A stretch of DNA of 64,000 bases. Origin: Myoxocephalus aenaeus. Its lineage: Eukaryota > Chordata > Actinopteri > Perciformes > Cottidae. The position numbers were made by a program, and so were the translations under genes. Of this stretch, positions 12,640-26,736 are shown one piece after another (the stretch's first letter is position 1; the number at the start of each line of letters is the position of its first letter). The notes beneath the pieces are model-generated. The model saw nothing but the letters and a program-made list of their open reading frames with translations, had not been told where the DNA came from and did not search any database. The stretch covers positions 253,501 to 317,500 of the forward strand of contig JBAMJR010000040.1 in assembly GCA_038501785.1 (NCBI GenBank). Direction: 5' to 3'.

Positions 12640-12840
12640 TGAGCTTGGCTAATAATGGATCAATAATGCAGGCTAAGCTCCATAGTGTTGTACCTGAGAC
12701 AACATGTTAAGAAATGTAAAGGTCTATTGTATTTCCTGACAGTGATTAAGGTAGTCACTTGGTTGTAATAATCAGAGAGCCACCTTGATTAGCAAGTCTA
12801 AATGATGCAGGCGATTTAATTGATTGTTTTATAGATGGAT
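12640..12840. promoter_or_regulatory. Enhancer-like AT-rich block in rere intron
   Basis: Complex sequence of middling GC content, free of simple repeats, with clustered homeodomain-type cores (ctaataatgg, gattaaggtag, gattagcaag, tttaattgattg). This texture is typical of conserved non-coding elements near developmental regulators. It is an inference; alignment to other fish and human RERE would decide. Confidence 0.25.
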
Positions 12841-13478
12841 GTGTCAATACCAGCTGTCTATTGTCCAGACACACACATGTCTTTGTCTTTAATTAAAGTG
12901 TCTGTAATGGCTTGTGATGTGTTTTTCTCTGTATGGGTATGTAGGACATTGATTTTCAACACTGTGGATGAGGCGAATCATACATACATCTTTTTACAGC
13001 GTGCTGGTTGTGCTCTGTGGCCTCTGTGACTAATACGGGTATTGCACTGATGTGGTGACTGCACATGAGGCACAGTTTGTTTGCAGAGCCCAGACCTGTG
13101 ACTGATGTTTTAATAGAGACGGCACACAAGCCGTGGTGAGCTCAGGGTTCATGCAGCCGTAAGGAAGTGACCCCGGTGACATTGTGGCACTCTCCTGTTC
13201 ACGAGGTGCCTCCGGTAAACTGTGTCCTTGCTTGCCCTTGCAGGTGAGGCGCACCTATTGAGCCTGCTGAGCCTTCAGTTTAGGTGCTGGGACTTACGGC
13301 TGAATCAACCATAGATTTAAGGATGGACATCTTGTCTCTGTGCGTACCCCAGTTCCTGCAGCCGGCACAGAGAAAATGAGTTCTGAGGATTGGGTTTAGA
13401 TTTGCCACTGTAGCACTTCAACTCTTATACACTCTAGCTACCATCAGGGGAAGGCTGTCAGAGACAGAGAGAGGGAGG

Positions 13479-13481
<3 letters not shown>

Positions 13482-13509
<28 letters not shown>
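13482..13509. repeat. Poly-G run, 28 nt
   Basis: An uninterrupted run of G at 13482-13509, preceded by a GA-rich stretch. Such runs are prone to G-quadruplex formation and to sequencing length error, so the true length is uncertain. Confidence 0.95.
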
Positions 13510-13819
13510 AGAAAACAGCGAAGCACAGCAGTGCTATCTAATAGATCAATTTGTAATAAATCTGTTGCCTCAAGCTGTTGTTGTTCGCTTCTACTCAGTA
13601 AAAGGTGTCTGCGTTTCTCAGGCAAGAAAATGCTTGTCAGGCAGGGCATACAGAGCTATCAGTGAATGAGACGCGCCTAAAGCACAGTAAATCATTTTCT
13701 CTGTGCTCAGTTTACATAGGTCGAACACATCGCTCTCTTATCAGCACATTCTATTGGCCAAAAAGAGGGTTTCTAGCCAATCGATAGGGTTGAGCGCTGA
13801 AATGAGGAAGTAACGCTCC

Positions 13820-13935
13820 TCTCACATTAAATTTCCTCATTATTCAATATGAGCTATTAATCATGATGAAAGAGCCATTGATTAAGGCTATGAGCCAAGG
13901 TTGGTCAATTTATTTGCCAAGAGTGATTCCACAAT
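13820..13935. promoter_or_regulatory. Enhancer-like AT-rich block in rere intron
   Basis: Complex AT-rich sequence with close-set ATTA/TTAAT cores (cattattcaatatg, ctattaatcatg, attgattaagg) and no simple repeat. Read as a possible conserved non-coding element by texture only. Confidence 0.22.
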
Positions 13936-14879
13936 GTGAGGATCTGTTGAAGTAGTGCTGCTTCACGAAAACCAAGCAGCAGAATCGAAATGGCCCCATT
14001 ATTATGACAACAGTTTGATCTTAAAGGTAACAAAAGAGCGAGCCTCTATAAGGACCACATGGGACCTCTCCTGCTCCTCCTCCACCAGCAGCCATATGGA
14101 CCGTACTAATTGTGTTTTACGCCAACCATTTTCCCTGATCCATTGGGGACTTGTGGAAGTGCTGTAGCTATAATGTCACCAGCAGTGGGCTGGCTCATGA
14201 AAGAAACATTAGCGAGCAAGATGAGACGACAGGAAGGCAAAACACAGCCAGTCAACACAATTATTGATTTTATTCAAATGAAATCGCCGGTTCTCTGTTC
14301 TGAATCTGATGTTAGCGCCTTTTTAAAGTATGGTTTCTATTATTTCTATTCCCAATTGTTTTTGTCGGAGAGCAGCACTCAGTTCAGTCTCACACATGCA
14401 CTTTGTCTCGTGGTAAAATCTCTAATTCTAGGCATAATGCCAATGTATAAAGATGAAGCTAAAAAGAGGACTTGCTCTTGTAAACCCATACATCTCCAAA
14501 GATGTTTTATCCCATTAATTCACACGATGATTTTTCAAGGAGGTATTTTGCTCTGATTCTGACCAGTACCACATTTAGCCGGCTGTAATTGGTCCGCAGA
14601 GAAATTGCCTTTCGTTCTGTTTTGTGATGACGCGAACGCTAAGGTTTGAATGTAAATGTGACATTCACAGTATTTGCTTTGCCCTTCAGGCCATGGTGGG
14701 TTGTAAAGCGTTTGAAGTGTGACTGAGGAAAATCAGTGTGTGTTTTAACGTTTTTTTTTTTATAATACGCAATCATGAAAAGGGCACATCTATGGAAATT
14801 AGATCCTGTGAAGGAGGGGAGGGGCGTCGGAGAGAAAAAGGAAGCGTGTGTGTGAGCTTTTCATTGTGTCCCCGCTAAC

Positions 14880-15065
14880 AGTTTTCTTGTAATTATTGAA
14901 ATTGATGTTTGCTGCGAAGCTGTAAATCTGCAAGATCTCTTGTTAATAAAGCGGCAGAGGCAGCCGAGCCGTTAGGCTGGGAAATAAAAGGCAATCAAGC
15001 CTCCAACATCCTGTCCCTCGCCCCAAAATGAAGCAGCAGAAATCCTAATTAACTGAGAGGATGAG
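14880..15065. promoter_or_regulatory. Enhancer-like block with TAATTA core
   Basis: Complex, repeat-free sequence with a TAATTA homeodomain core at 15046-15051, a gtaattattgaaattgatg cluster at 14889-14907 and a gcaatcaa word. It sits just 5' of a (CT)n-rich tract (about 15150-15195). Candidate cis-regulatory element by texture; conservation is untested. Confidence 0.28.
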
Positions 15066-15149
15066 CAGCTCTTACTCCAGCGCTCGGCTAGTCGGTGCCA
15101 GAGTTAGCTTCTCTCCTCTAATGAAGACTCTCTGCTAGCCGCCCGCAAC

Positions 15150-15212
15150 CTCTCTTTCTCTCTCTCTCTCTCTCTTTTTCTCTCTCTCTCTCCTTCTTCC
15201 TTCCTTCCAGCC
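15150..15212. repeat. Polypyrimidine (CT)n/(CTTC)n tract
   Basis: Interrupted CT dinucleotide runs pass into ttccttcc. A long polypyrimidine tract ending in cag at 15208-15210 mimics a splice acceptor, but no supported exon follows. Confidence 0.85.
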
Positions 15213-17597
15213 CTCTCTATCTGGCTCTGGCTCGCCTGAGGTATTTTCTCCCCCTCAGCTTCTCTCCCTCCTCCTCCTTCCTTGTGAGTGAAGTTATGGA
15301 TGTGACTGTTGCACTGATGGAGTGAGAGAAGCTTTGTTGCCTGGAGGTGTCTGGGAGTCCTGCATAGGAAATCGGTGAGCGAGATGATGGCCTCTGTGAT
15401 GCTTATTGCTGCTTATGTAAAGTGCTGCGAGAGAGTGGGAGCGACAGCATTGATCTCCTCCCATTGATTTCATAGATCCTTTTTAAGATGACAATAAAGT
15501 TGTCTTTCTGTGTCATCTTCAAGTGCTCCTTTTCAAATCAGCGATGTGGTAAATTCCTCCTGTCATCAGCCGCCCATATTCCAGCAGCATTGTGTGATCA
15601 TTTGTGGAGTTGAAAGTCAGTTAAAGCTCGCTTTGCACACTTGATATTTGAATGTAAATGTGCCTTTGCAGAAACACCGCAAGTCCTTGAACATGTCATG
15701 GTCAGGTTGATAATGTATTACTGCTTTGGTGTTAACCAAAGCTCTTAAAATGTACAGGTCTGCAAAGTAGCTTTAATAGAAAATAAGATCTGCTCAGTGA
15801 AGTGAATAATGGGCAATAAGCCCCGTCTTTGTTGTTGCGGAGTGAGTGTCGATTGATTGTTTGAAACCTGAGCTGGCCTCAGCTCTCAGCCAGCTGCTTC
15901 TCACTATTTACCTGTAAACTTGTCCTTTCTGCTTTTGCTTTGTCTGCGGATGGCCGCAGAGCTCTCTGTCGCTTCTCCCCCTCTTTGTTGTACCAAGCAG
16001 CCCAAAGGCCTCCAGGGATGAACAGACAAATAGAAGACACCGAGAGAGGTGAGGCTCGGTCCCCCCATTCTCCCATCTATCTCTTTCCCTTGCGAGCACT
16101 CTGCCAGACAAGTTTTCAGGCACTCAAAAGCAGCAAATCGACTCACTGTAGGAATCACTGTCACTTAGCCGAGCTGGGGCATAGCAGCGCACTAGGAAGC
16201 CAAATCCTCCTCCTCCTCCTCTCCCCATTTCAACGCCTTCTCAAATGAAGAAAATGCTATTTGGCATAGCGTTGCTGAGGCCTGGTTCTCTGTACAGATG
16301 AGCTTCTTCCAGTTTAGCCCCCCAAATATATATTTATTTGCCTCCTCAGTTATACATTAGTGGGGAGTTACTGATGACGACTTGATTAAGTGCTTGTGGA
16401 AGGGTCTCTAGTGAGCAGCGTTCCATCTCGATTTGCTCCGGTTCATTTTCAACGACACGATTGGCAGGCGAGATAGTGCGGCACTATTGCATGAATCTCT
16501 CATCAAGGATGGGGATGTTTTGTTTGTGCACCGATTTCGTGACTGTGATTGAGCGTGAGGAGAGCGCTGTCAGAGCTTCAGTCTCTTCCTTTTATTCTTG
16601 GCACAAATCAAATGATCTGCTCGGCACAAAGCCAGCGCTCGCCGCAAAACCCAGATGTAGAAAGCAGAGTAAGGTGGCGTGTGTGCACATGCATTCAGAT
16701 GCACTCGGTGTAATGAAAGCCAAAATAAATTCTCCTGACTGCAGGAGTTTAAATTTCCCTCCTTGGTGCGACAACTTTGTCACAGGGATGAGATTCACCA
16801 CCACCTCTGGCAGCCCTCACCTCTCCTTGGAGAACCAGCAGTCCCTCCTCTCTGCTCCTTGTTTCCCTCTGTATTTAGCACTCAGTCTTTTCCTCTAATC
16901 AACGACAGGCTTGTGAAAATCTCTACATTAAAAAAAAAAAAAAGCTCAGTGCTCCTTCATTTCTTTTTCCTCTTTCTCTCTTCCCCAGAGTTTTTTTTTT
17001 GTCTTGCCTGTGGAGCTGCTGCTGTGAAGAGAATGACAACAGGCAGAGAAAACTAAAAGGACATGTCGTCTTTACCCCCCCGCCTCCTCCCTTTCACTTC
17101 TCTGTAAGCAGCTGCTTACATTACACAGGGCTCGTCCACCTTGTATTTGCTGTTGCAGAGAGATAAAGACGATGAAAGTGAGAAATACGTGTGACTTTCT
17201 CTGAGAATTTGGCTTAGGAATTCAGTTGTACGTGTGGGTGTATGGGGGAGGGTGGTCATAGAAGGGTTTTCTTTTTTTTTTTTTTTGATTAGTGTGCATT
17301 TTGGTTGTACTGTAGGAGTAACAGAGCTCATGGGTCATGGAAATCATCAGGCGGGTTTTAATTGTTTGTGACTCGTGAAATGAGAAACAATAATATTTGA
17401 CTAGCGGACCCAGGAGATTACAATCCGGTCAGCCGCTTAAAGGAGTGTCAGAGAGATGCATTACCACATCCTCGTCTCCCTCTCTGCCCCTCGGAGCCAT
17501 AAACCCCTCGTGAGCATTTAGCCAGCAGTGATTTCTCCTCTGTTCACCTCCTCGCCCTGTTCCTGATCCCGTGGAGCTGGTTGAAAACCTCCCAGGC

Positions 17598-17598
<1 letters not shown>
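15213..17598. other. rere: Presumed rere intron, no gene seen
   Basis: Mixed-composition non-coding DNA. A gtgagc donor-like site at 15375 follows the polypyrimidine tract, but nothing else supports an exon. A short A-run lies near 16929 and a T-run near 17271. Confidence 0.45.

Positions 17599-17599
<1 letters not shown>

Positions 17600-17645
<46 letters not shown>
17600..17645. repeat. (TG)n microsatellite
   Basis: An uninterrupted TG run of 46 nt, followed by a G-run and more TG-rich sequence to about 17685. It creates false CVCV/HTHT open frames on both strands. Confidence 0.95.
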
Positions 17646-17648
<3 letters not shown>

Positions 17649-18895
17649 GGGGGGAGATGTGTGTGTCTGTGCGTGTCTGTGTATGTGCTTGCATCCCTGG
17701 TTCTCAGCAAATCTCTGCAGCACCACCTGATTTGACTTGGTAATGGGGCATTGATGAGGCTTGGGGGAAATCGGGAGAGAAGCACAAAACCATACAGCAA
17801 AAACGCACTACTGTGAGGCGGCAGTAAAGACTGTGTCAGGTTTCTCAATGGCAATTGACAAAAGAGGGGAAAAAGAGAGGTGAGGTAAAAATGGAGGACT
17901 GTAGATATAAAACTGTCATCTGTTGATGCCTACGGTCGCCTTCTCTTCCTGCAGCGGGAGAAGAAAAAAAGCTTGGAGGTGGAGATCGGCCTCAGCACCC
18001 AGGCTTCAACTCGATTTGTATTTTTACTCCACGCTACTGAAAAAGCTGGTTCTCTCTCCAGTACAGCAGGTTATTTACATCTTCAGCAGAGCTCATTGCT
18101 CACAGAATATTGAGTTCAGTGTGGAGGACATAAAAGGTAGCCAAGCCAAGAGTAGTAGGAGAGATAAAAGCCTGATCGCTTAAGCACTCTGTGTTATTTG
18201 AAGCACACGTCTACTGCTGTTGATCTAGCCTAATAATTCATCTTGCCTAGTTTTTATCACCCAGTGCACGTCTATGCTCATACACACACACGCACGCACA
18301 CACAGTAACTACTCACAAACACAAATTCCCCTCGCCAGGGAGGTTAGGCCCCTTCTAATATAAAACAAGCGATTCAAAGATGAAATACTCATCATTCTGC
18401 AGCCTCACCATGGCCATCCAACGGATGAGTAGTACTGCAAACAAAAAGCTGGTGCTGCTGCCTTCGACCAGCTCCCTCACAGGGGCATCTTGTCTATGTT
18501 ATCACTCCAGCGACTGCTGCAATTAATATTAATGTGCTTTAAAGCACGCTCCAGCAGCCCTGCTTCCCTTTCCCTCTTGCTTGTATGTGTGTGTTTGTGA
18601 CTCGGGAGGAAGAGGGCAATAAAGCCAGCGGGGATAAGAATCTAGGCAGGATATGACAGTCCTCATGTCAGCCGTCTTAGAGCTGGAGGGATATGTGGAT
18701 AAAGACAAGGGATGAAACTGAATCCGAACCAGCCAGACAGCAGGTAGCACGGCATGCAGGTACTGGTAGAGACTTCGAGCACTCGCAGTTGCTTTGCTGG
18801 GGGCTGTGTGCAGCCAGTTTATTTAGTCATGTTGTAATAATGCTTGACCTTTTCTTTCAAGTCCACGGCCTGACCTTTTAGCACCTTGCTCCTTG

Positions 18896-18900
<5 letters not shown>

Positions 18901-18972
<72 letters not shown>
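18901..18972. repeat. (TG)36 microsatellite
   Basis: Seventy-two bases of perfect TG followed by alternating cgtgcgcg, a purine-pyrimidine alternation that favours Z-DNA. The encoded His/Thr or Cys/Val strings are artefacts of the repeat. Confidence 0.96.
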
Positions 18973-18976
<4 letters not shown>

Positions 18977-19654
18977 CGCGTGTATCACACAAGCACATGC
19001 AGAGAGGGAAACAGGCACCTCCTTTGCAGGGAGCTTCATGGTCTGCCAACTCCAGGAGTGGATTGTTCCAAATTAGTATGCATTAGGTGGTTAGTGCAAA
19101 GCATTTAATTATGCGAGATGGCACTAAACTGTCTATGTTATGATTAGCCCAACACGTTACAACCTTAATCTCTTCATTTTCCCCCCTATCTCTTTCCATG
19201 GGTAAGGGGGGGTTGATAGGCTGGTGTATATCCCCAGTATCTCTGAAGCCAATGTTTTCTCCCTAGAAGGATTTTGATATTTTCTCCTCTCCCCTCCTTT
19301 ACTCCCCCCCCCCTGCATGCCTCCAGATACTTTGTCAGACGATATTGAATCAAGTCGCTTCCTTTTATGCGTGTATGTGCACGTCCCTGCTCTCTGTTTT
19401 CAGTGAGCCGCTTTACATGGGAGGCAAGGCTTTTTAATCTTGGGTAGCAGGCAGCAGTGGCAGCAGCAGCCGGGGCAGAGTCGGAGCGAGCCAGGCAGTC
19501 AGTCGCTGCAGTGGAGCCCCAGCAGCTCCCCGGAGGAGCCCATTATACAGGAGAGATATCAAACCATGAATCATTTACGCCAGTCCTCCCCTCCCTTCTC
19601 CTACCCTCGCACGCAGCCTTGATGCCCGGCCTGTCGGCCGGCCGCCTGCGTGCC

Positions 19655-19765
19655 GCTGTCTGCATCTTTAATGAATGATTATTGCATTTCATAAACATGG
19701 GCTGGAGTAATTAAAGCATTATTGATCCTTTCCACGTTGGCTCGAAGGTGGACAAACTTGTTGTT
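19655..19765. promoter_or_regulatory. Enhancer-like block with TAATTA core
   Basis: Complex sequence with atgaatgattattgc, a TAATTA at 19708-19713 and cattattgatcc within 60 bp, and no simple repeats. It follows a GC-rich stretch (19440-19650). Candidate conserved regulatory element; inference from texture. Confidence 0.27.
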
Positions 19766-20460
19766 GTTTTTTGTCCTCCCCTTAACACAACATCATTTTT
19801 TTGTCACTATGCTGGATAGAAAAATGTCTCTCTAGGAACAGCAGACGGTGATTTATTTAGCCTGACGGTGTTTTTTTCTTTTCTTCCCCCCTGCATGTTT
19901 AAGCTTTTCAAGAATAGCCTTCATTCAGGGAGGAGGGTGATAATACAACAGAGTGGGGTTCTTGGGTCGTTCGCATTGTGCAGTGTGTCGTGAGGACGGT
20001 GTTGGTGTTTTGGTAAAAAAGTGTAGGGAGACGGGGGTTAATGTGCTGGAAAAGAGTGATTTAGGTCAGTGGTCGTGTCTGCATCTGTCACTCTGACAAG
20101 CTGGCGCTTCAGGAGGCTGTGCAGTGTTGAATAAAGGACGGAGTGAGAGACAAGTGAGGAGAGAGCTGGCTCTTTCAAATGGAAAAGAGGAAAACCTGAC
20201 TTGACTGTGATTTGTGCTCTCAGCGACAGGCACCGTGTTACAAGCAGCCGTTTGATATAAACCTAATCAGTTTCACCTCCTTATTGAGGATCAAGACTGT
20301 TAAAGCTTTTGCAAATAAGTGCACGTCTCCTTGCCTTCCTCCATCTGTTTTCCCTTCTCTCTCACCCTCCTTAGCGCTCCCTGCTGTCATTTCTCCTGGT
20401 CATTTGTCCTTCTCTTTCTCCCCCCTTTCACTGCGCTTGTCTTTCTCTGCGTTTACATTT

Positions 20461-20474
20461 CCCCCCCCCCCCCC
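20461..20474. repeat. Poly-C run, 14 nt, in pyrimidine-rich DNA
   Basis: A C14 run within about 150 bp of C/T-rich sequence (20330-20500). The low-complexity strand bias creates Ser/Pro/Leu-rich false frames. Confidence 0.9.
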
Positions 20475-21029
20475 GTTTCCTCATCCGCCCTCTCCTCCTA
20501 TTTCAATCAGGAGTGCACTTCAGTTTCTGTGTAAATATCACAATCACCGATGAGGAAAAAATGCTGGCATCTCCACAAGGGGATTAGAGGAGCCATTTTG
20601 TGTATTACTTATTAATGTGTCCATCGCTCCATCTCCCACTGAGCTGTATGGATTGTTTCCTGTCATACAGGCAAACATATAAATCTATTTGTAGCATGTT
20701 TTTACCTCCATAATTGTTTGAAGAGTTTAGCAGTCAAATTTCACAGTTTTAATTTAATAAATACTCCAGTGAAAGTATTACCTCCTAAGGAGTGTTACAT
20801 TTTGATGGGGTATTGGTTAGACCTAATTATTTTTCTTCACAACAGTTTTTCTTCACTTCCCAAGAACTGCTCAATATTATCTTCATAAAACAATATTGCT
20901 AATCGGATTGATCCATCCATTACAGCTCTGTGATAGCCTGTTTGAACTAGCCGGTGCTGATTGCTAGCCTTCTCTCCATGCCCTATGGCTTGTCCCTTTT
21001 GTCTGTGAGCCTCATGGCTCCCTACAGGG

Positions 21030-21260
21030 CTTAGTCTAATCAGTGCTAAATATTCAGCAGTAGCCCGTAGCCTAATCAGCTAGAGCATAATCATTGTCAA
21101 CCAATTGCATTTCTCTTGACCTCCCAGATGGAGGTAAACTGCACAGCCTCTCCATAGCGCTGCCTCAATTACTGCAGCAGTAATGGTGATAAAGAAGACC
21201 ACAGGCTCAAATGAAAATGGCTGATTGATGTGGACACACATGGCTTATAATTGGATTATA
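21030..21260. promoter_or_regulatory. Enhancer-like block with Pbx/Hox-type site
   Basis: Repeat-free complex sequence of about 230 bp with cctaatcagctag, cataatcattgtc, caattactgcagcagtaatg and a TGATTGATG at 21222-21230 matching the Pbx-Hox bipartite consensus. It is one of the more convincing conserved-element candidates by texture. Function is unproven. Confidence 0.3.
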
Positions 21261-21552
21261 AAGAAGGACGTTAATGGTGTTAGGGGCGTTGTTGTGGTGG
21301 AGCGGGATCCTAAACATGGACCAGGTATTTAGTGATTGGCACCTAAAGCCCAACCCTCTTGTCCCAGCCCCTCTGCATGTCAGGGGTGAATGTGTGCGTG
21401 TGTATGTATGTATGTGTGTATGTGTGTGTGTGAGAGAAAGTAAAATGCTTATGTGTGCTGCCAGTAACTGGCTCTCTTATGCTAGTGACAGCTGTTGGGT
21501 CAGAACAAAAATCTGTCTATTTCCAAAGCAGCAGCAGCTCCTCTTCCTCCTG

Positions 21553-21554
<2 letters not shown>

Positions 21555-21590
<36 letters not shown>

Positions 21591-21598
21591 ACACACAC
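21555..21598. repeat. (AC)n microsatellite with GC interruptions
   Basis: A CA array interrupted by two gcacac units. A related imperfect TG array lies nearby at about 21390-21432, in inverted orientation to this one. Confidence 0.93.
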
Positions 21599-21667
21599 AA
21601 TGAGTCACTGGGAGAATTTGGGGAGATGAGATATGTATATTCTACAGTAGTTGCATTGCTGAACAAG

Positions 21668-21735
21668 GCCGCAACTAAATCGTATTTTTCGTTATCCATT
21701 TAATGATCAATCCGATAAATGATGTTGTCCTAATT
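21668..21735 (-). repeat. Remnant of the AT-rich teleost 'cattatcgattaat' repeat
   Basis: gccgcaactaaatcg with ttcgttatccatttaatgat and ccgataaatgatg looks like a worn end of a family in which gctgcaactaa is followed by ATTA-rich sequence. A fuller copy in the opposite orientation is at 25200-25454. Confidence 0.4.
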
Positions 21736-22599
21736 ACCGTAAAATCATTTCTGTAGATGACTGATTGATTTATCAACAGATGGAGGTGCTGGTCAGTCGT
21801 GTTGCTGGGGGTTGGAAGTTTCCACGTTGTCAGACTGCTCTTCATGTTTTTCCTGTTTATCCTAATGGAGAGCGTTAAGAGATGGATGTAATTAATTGAC
21901 CCTGGCAGCTCAGAGAGGCTGTGTTGGAGTCCGGGAGCAGGTGCTGACTGCGCTGCCCACCATCTCGTTCACTCGGCCTCATCTCAGTGTGCATATCTTT
22001 TGCAGAGTGTCCAACACTCCCCGCTGACCGATTGGCTCTTGGTAAGTGCAACGATGCTGGATGCCTGCGTGCGCGGCATAATACCAGCTAATGCCTGAAG
22101 GAGTGCTCTTCCTGTTTCTATCTCTCCTCTCCCCTCAGCTGCTGCTTAGCCAAGCCTGGCCAGTGTAGAGCAGAGCTGAGTGCCTCCCTTTCTACTCGCA
22201 GTCTGCTCTGCCTGGCAGTTTATTAAAGGGAATACTAGCTTTTTCCTCGCGCCTGGGTGTTTGATTTCGACAGCAGCAGAGGCTGTCATGGTAGATAAAA
22301 GGCAGTGGGCCCCAGAATTACGGTGCACACAGCATCTGTATTTACTGCGTCATTCTCCCTGCCTCTGACAAGGGAGGAGGAGGAGAGGAGGAGAAAATGG
22401 AGGACAGGCTGCTGCATTCATGTTTCTTTACATTGACATGTCTCATCAGGGAAAGAGGTGGACAGACAGTCTATGTGAAGCCAATCCAAGCCATCAATCA
22501 GCCCTTTTCAATACGCCTGTCCAGCACACTGTAATACCGCACATAAGGACTGACAAAAGAAGGCATTATTGCTACTGTTGACGTATTTATAATCCCCTT

Positions 22600-24039
<1,440 letters not shown>

Positions 24040-25199
24040 AGTCAGACAATATAGACTGAATACTGTAAGGCCAAATATATCCCCCCAGCCTGACTGCATT
24101 GCTTTCAGTGTGTTGATATGCTGCCATCCCCTTGCACTACAGTGAATGTTGATCTCAAGTACAGCAGACATAGTGTATTATTTTCTTTGGGCTCCAATAC
24201 CAAACTCCCCCTTCCTCCGCAGCATTACAAGCAAGGTCCCATATGAGACTCAGCATGACAGCTCGACTGAGCTCCTGCCTCGTTTTTTAATTGTCCCATG
24301 CCCCAGGGGCTGCTGGGAGCAAGCTGGGTGGGGGTGAACATTTTCTCCAGGAGGGTGAGGAGAGGTGGGTGACAGAACACTCGCAGTGTCAGGTGCAGGT
24401 GCGGGGGGAAAGAGATGGAGAGGTTGCTGACAAGCTAACCGTAGGGAGCCAAGTAGTGGGAAGCCACTCACTCAGATTGGAGAGGAGTGAGAGCTTTATA
24501 TAAGAGGAAAGCACACAGGAGGCATCCATCACCCTGCTCCATCACCACTGCACTCACTGATACATATTATTCAGCTGTTATCAGCTGGTCTATTAACAGA
24601 CGCCACTGCTGGAAATGTATGCAAATACCACAGTGGGGCCTCAGTGGTAAAACAGCAATTGATCTTTGCACTGTGAATGGTGGGCGTCTTTTTGTTCAGA
24701 CAAGGTTTTGTTGCTGCAGGACTTGGAGAGTGAGTTGTCCCCTTTTGTCTCATTAAATGATCTGTATTTAACATTCTGAACATTAAAATAGCAGCAAAAC
24801 ATATTTGTTGTATCAAGATATAGTGGAGTAATACCTGAGCAGTGATTGAGAATGTTGTTGTCTGAGCTTTTCTTTCGTTGACACGGCCGGGCCGGCTGCA
24901 CGTCTTTTTAGCGTATGTGAGCGTGCCCCGCTCTGCACTGCTCTCATATGGCGGCTACAGCTTATAATGCCAGCTGGACTGACAGCGTCGTCCCCTCAGG
25001 TAAACACTGTTAGCTCTGTCAGCACTTTCGCTGTCTCGCCCTCTCGCCCTCTTCATGTTGCGAGCCGTTGAGAAGCAATAGAAATGCTCTCAATGTTGTG
25101 TCTTGCACATTTAATTTATGTCCCAACACTTTCCTTAATGATAACATGTCAGCTAGACAAAACAGCATCTTGGTCTCATTTTAAATAATAACGGTCTGC

Positions 25200-25454
25200 T
25201 TGATAATTGATTAATCAATAAGTAATGTTTGAGCAAAACTGCTCAACATTTGATGGCTCCAGCTTCTTAAATGCAATATTTTGTTTCATCTCCTTGTCTT
25301 ACCGTATAAACTGAATATCTTTTGGATTTTGACTGTATTCGACTAGGTCACCTCGAGCTCTAGGAAATGGTGATTTTGACCATTGAATAATTGAGAAAAC
25401 GTATTGCAGATTATATTAATTGATAATGAAAATAATTGCATACAGTTGCAGCCG
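25200..25454 (+). repeat. AT-rich interspersed teleost repeat, near full length
   Basis: Starts in attgattaatcaata, carries ccagcttcttaaatgc, aactgaatatcttttgga, cacctcgagctctaggaaat and ends in gataatgaaaataattg then gttgcagcc. This order matches a repeat I know as very abundant in fish genomes. No coding sequence. Smaller pieces of what looks like the same family occur at 21668-21735 and 28585-28665. Confidence 0.6.
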
Positions 25455-26403
25455 GGGATGTGATTTAGTTATCAACATTTACATGCAGCAAATTTACAAT
25501 TGACCTTATTCTAAATACGTAGTTGTGTTAGCTGTTTATGTAAGTTACTAATTTCATTTACATGCCCAATAAATATCATGAGGCGCCTCCTCCACATTAT
25601 GTTGCAACATCAGTTCCCTTCCCGTAATCAGCTTCATCCCACATCTCTCTGTCACGTTGCTGCTCTTCTAAAGCCTTTGTGTGGATTCTGGAATAACACT
25701 GTGCTTTGTACTATTCATCTTGCAGCGACATGAAAGCTGAGTCAGATGGTAGAGCCTGTTTTATCAAGAGGTAGATTTCTTGAAAATCCTGTCAAAGCTC
25801 TCACCGTGATTCAACACCCCATTAGGGTTTACATGCATCTTAAATGCTGTTGAATAACGCAATTGGAATGCATGTCTCCATGTGGGTATGCTTTCTCTGA
25901 ATGTGAACGTATCCAGGTTAGGGTGATTAGGAAAGTATGTCTACATGGTCATTTATAATTAATTGTCTCCATTGGGTAAAGTATTGAAAAACTGCAGCCA
26001 CTGAGCCGTTGAGTCTTTTTTTTTTGTAAAACGAATAATAGCAGAGCTGCTGGAATGAAATGTTGTGCAGCCGAGAGGAAGCAGCGGCATGCTTTTTGGG
26101 TCTTGCTCTTCCTGTGTATTGCCGACCACGCTGGGGTCAGAGGCTATGAGAATTGCCCTAAGGGGATTCGGGCTGCACTGATGGCATACCTGCTGTTTCA
26201 CTGAGATGTTATCCAAGTGCAAGCCAGCCCAGCTCCATCCTAGCTGCTTTTGGATTGTTCTGCAAAACCTCACGCAAAGATGGAGTGGGGCCAGTACACC
26301 TCTGGCTCTGTTACTCTCCCTGCAGACACACACAAACATACACTCACATGCTGACTTACACTTGCACAAAACATGCATGCACTTACCCGCAGCCATGCAC
26401 AGC

Positions 26404-26404
<1 letters not shown>

Positions 26405-26452
<48 letters not shown>
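26405..26452. repeat. (AC)24 microsatellite
   Basis: Forty-eight bases of perfect AC. It lies inside a 214-codon minus-strand open frame (25959-26603) that is an artefact. Confidence 0.95.
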
Positions 26453-26453
<1 letters not shown>

Positions 26454-26673
26454 GGACCAGATTACGCTGTCACTACAAAAAGCTTTGTAGCTACAGCACA
26501 GACAGGCTGTTTTTTTGCAACGGGTCAGAGTTGACTGCAAATTACAGCTGGTGGCTGACCACGACTGGTGATAGATCTCAATGCAGTCTGTGTTCACCCA
26601 CACACCTGCACCCCCCTGGATGGGAGAGACGGCAGCACAGCCGAGAGCACACAGCCATTTTGTAACACCTCAA

Positions 26674-26676
<3 letters not shown>

Positions 26677-26732
<56 letters not shown>
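26677..26732. repeat. (TC)28 microsatellite
   Basis: Fifty-six bases of perfect TC continuing into C/T-rich sequence. A further CCCCT-type polypyrimidine tract occurs at about 27370-27424. Confidence 0.95.

Positions 26733-26736
<4 letters not shown>

Noticed and set aside
14110..14556. 148-codon plus-strand open frame
   Set aside because: It starts at a non-ATG codon, has no recognised domain, no splice or promoter context, and lies in presumed intron.
15213..15374. Possible alternative leader exon between a polypyrimidine-cag and a gtgagc donor
   Set aside because: The acceptor is a (CT)n microsatellite that imitates a polypyrimidine tract. No other support was seen.
19440..19678. GC-rich Ala/Ser/Pro-rich open frames suggesting an extra exon
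   Set aside because: No consistent acceptor/donor pair in frame and no recognisable sequence; low-complexity CAG-type composition explains the frames.
25959..26603. 214-codon minus-strand open frame, the longest in the window
   Set aside because: It is kept open by the (CA)24 array (a CVCV string) and has no homology I can recognise.
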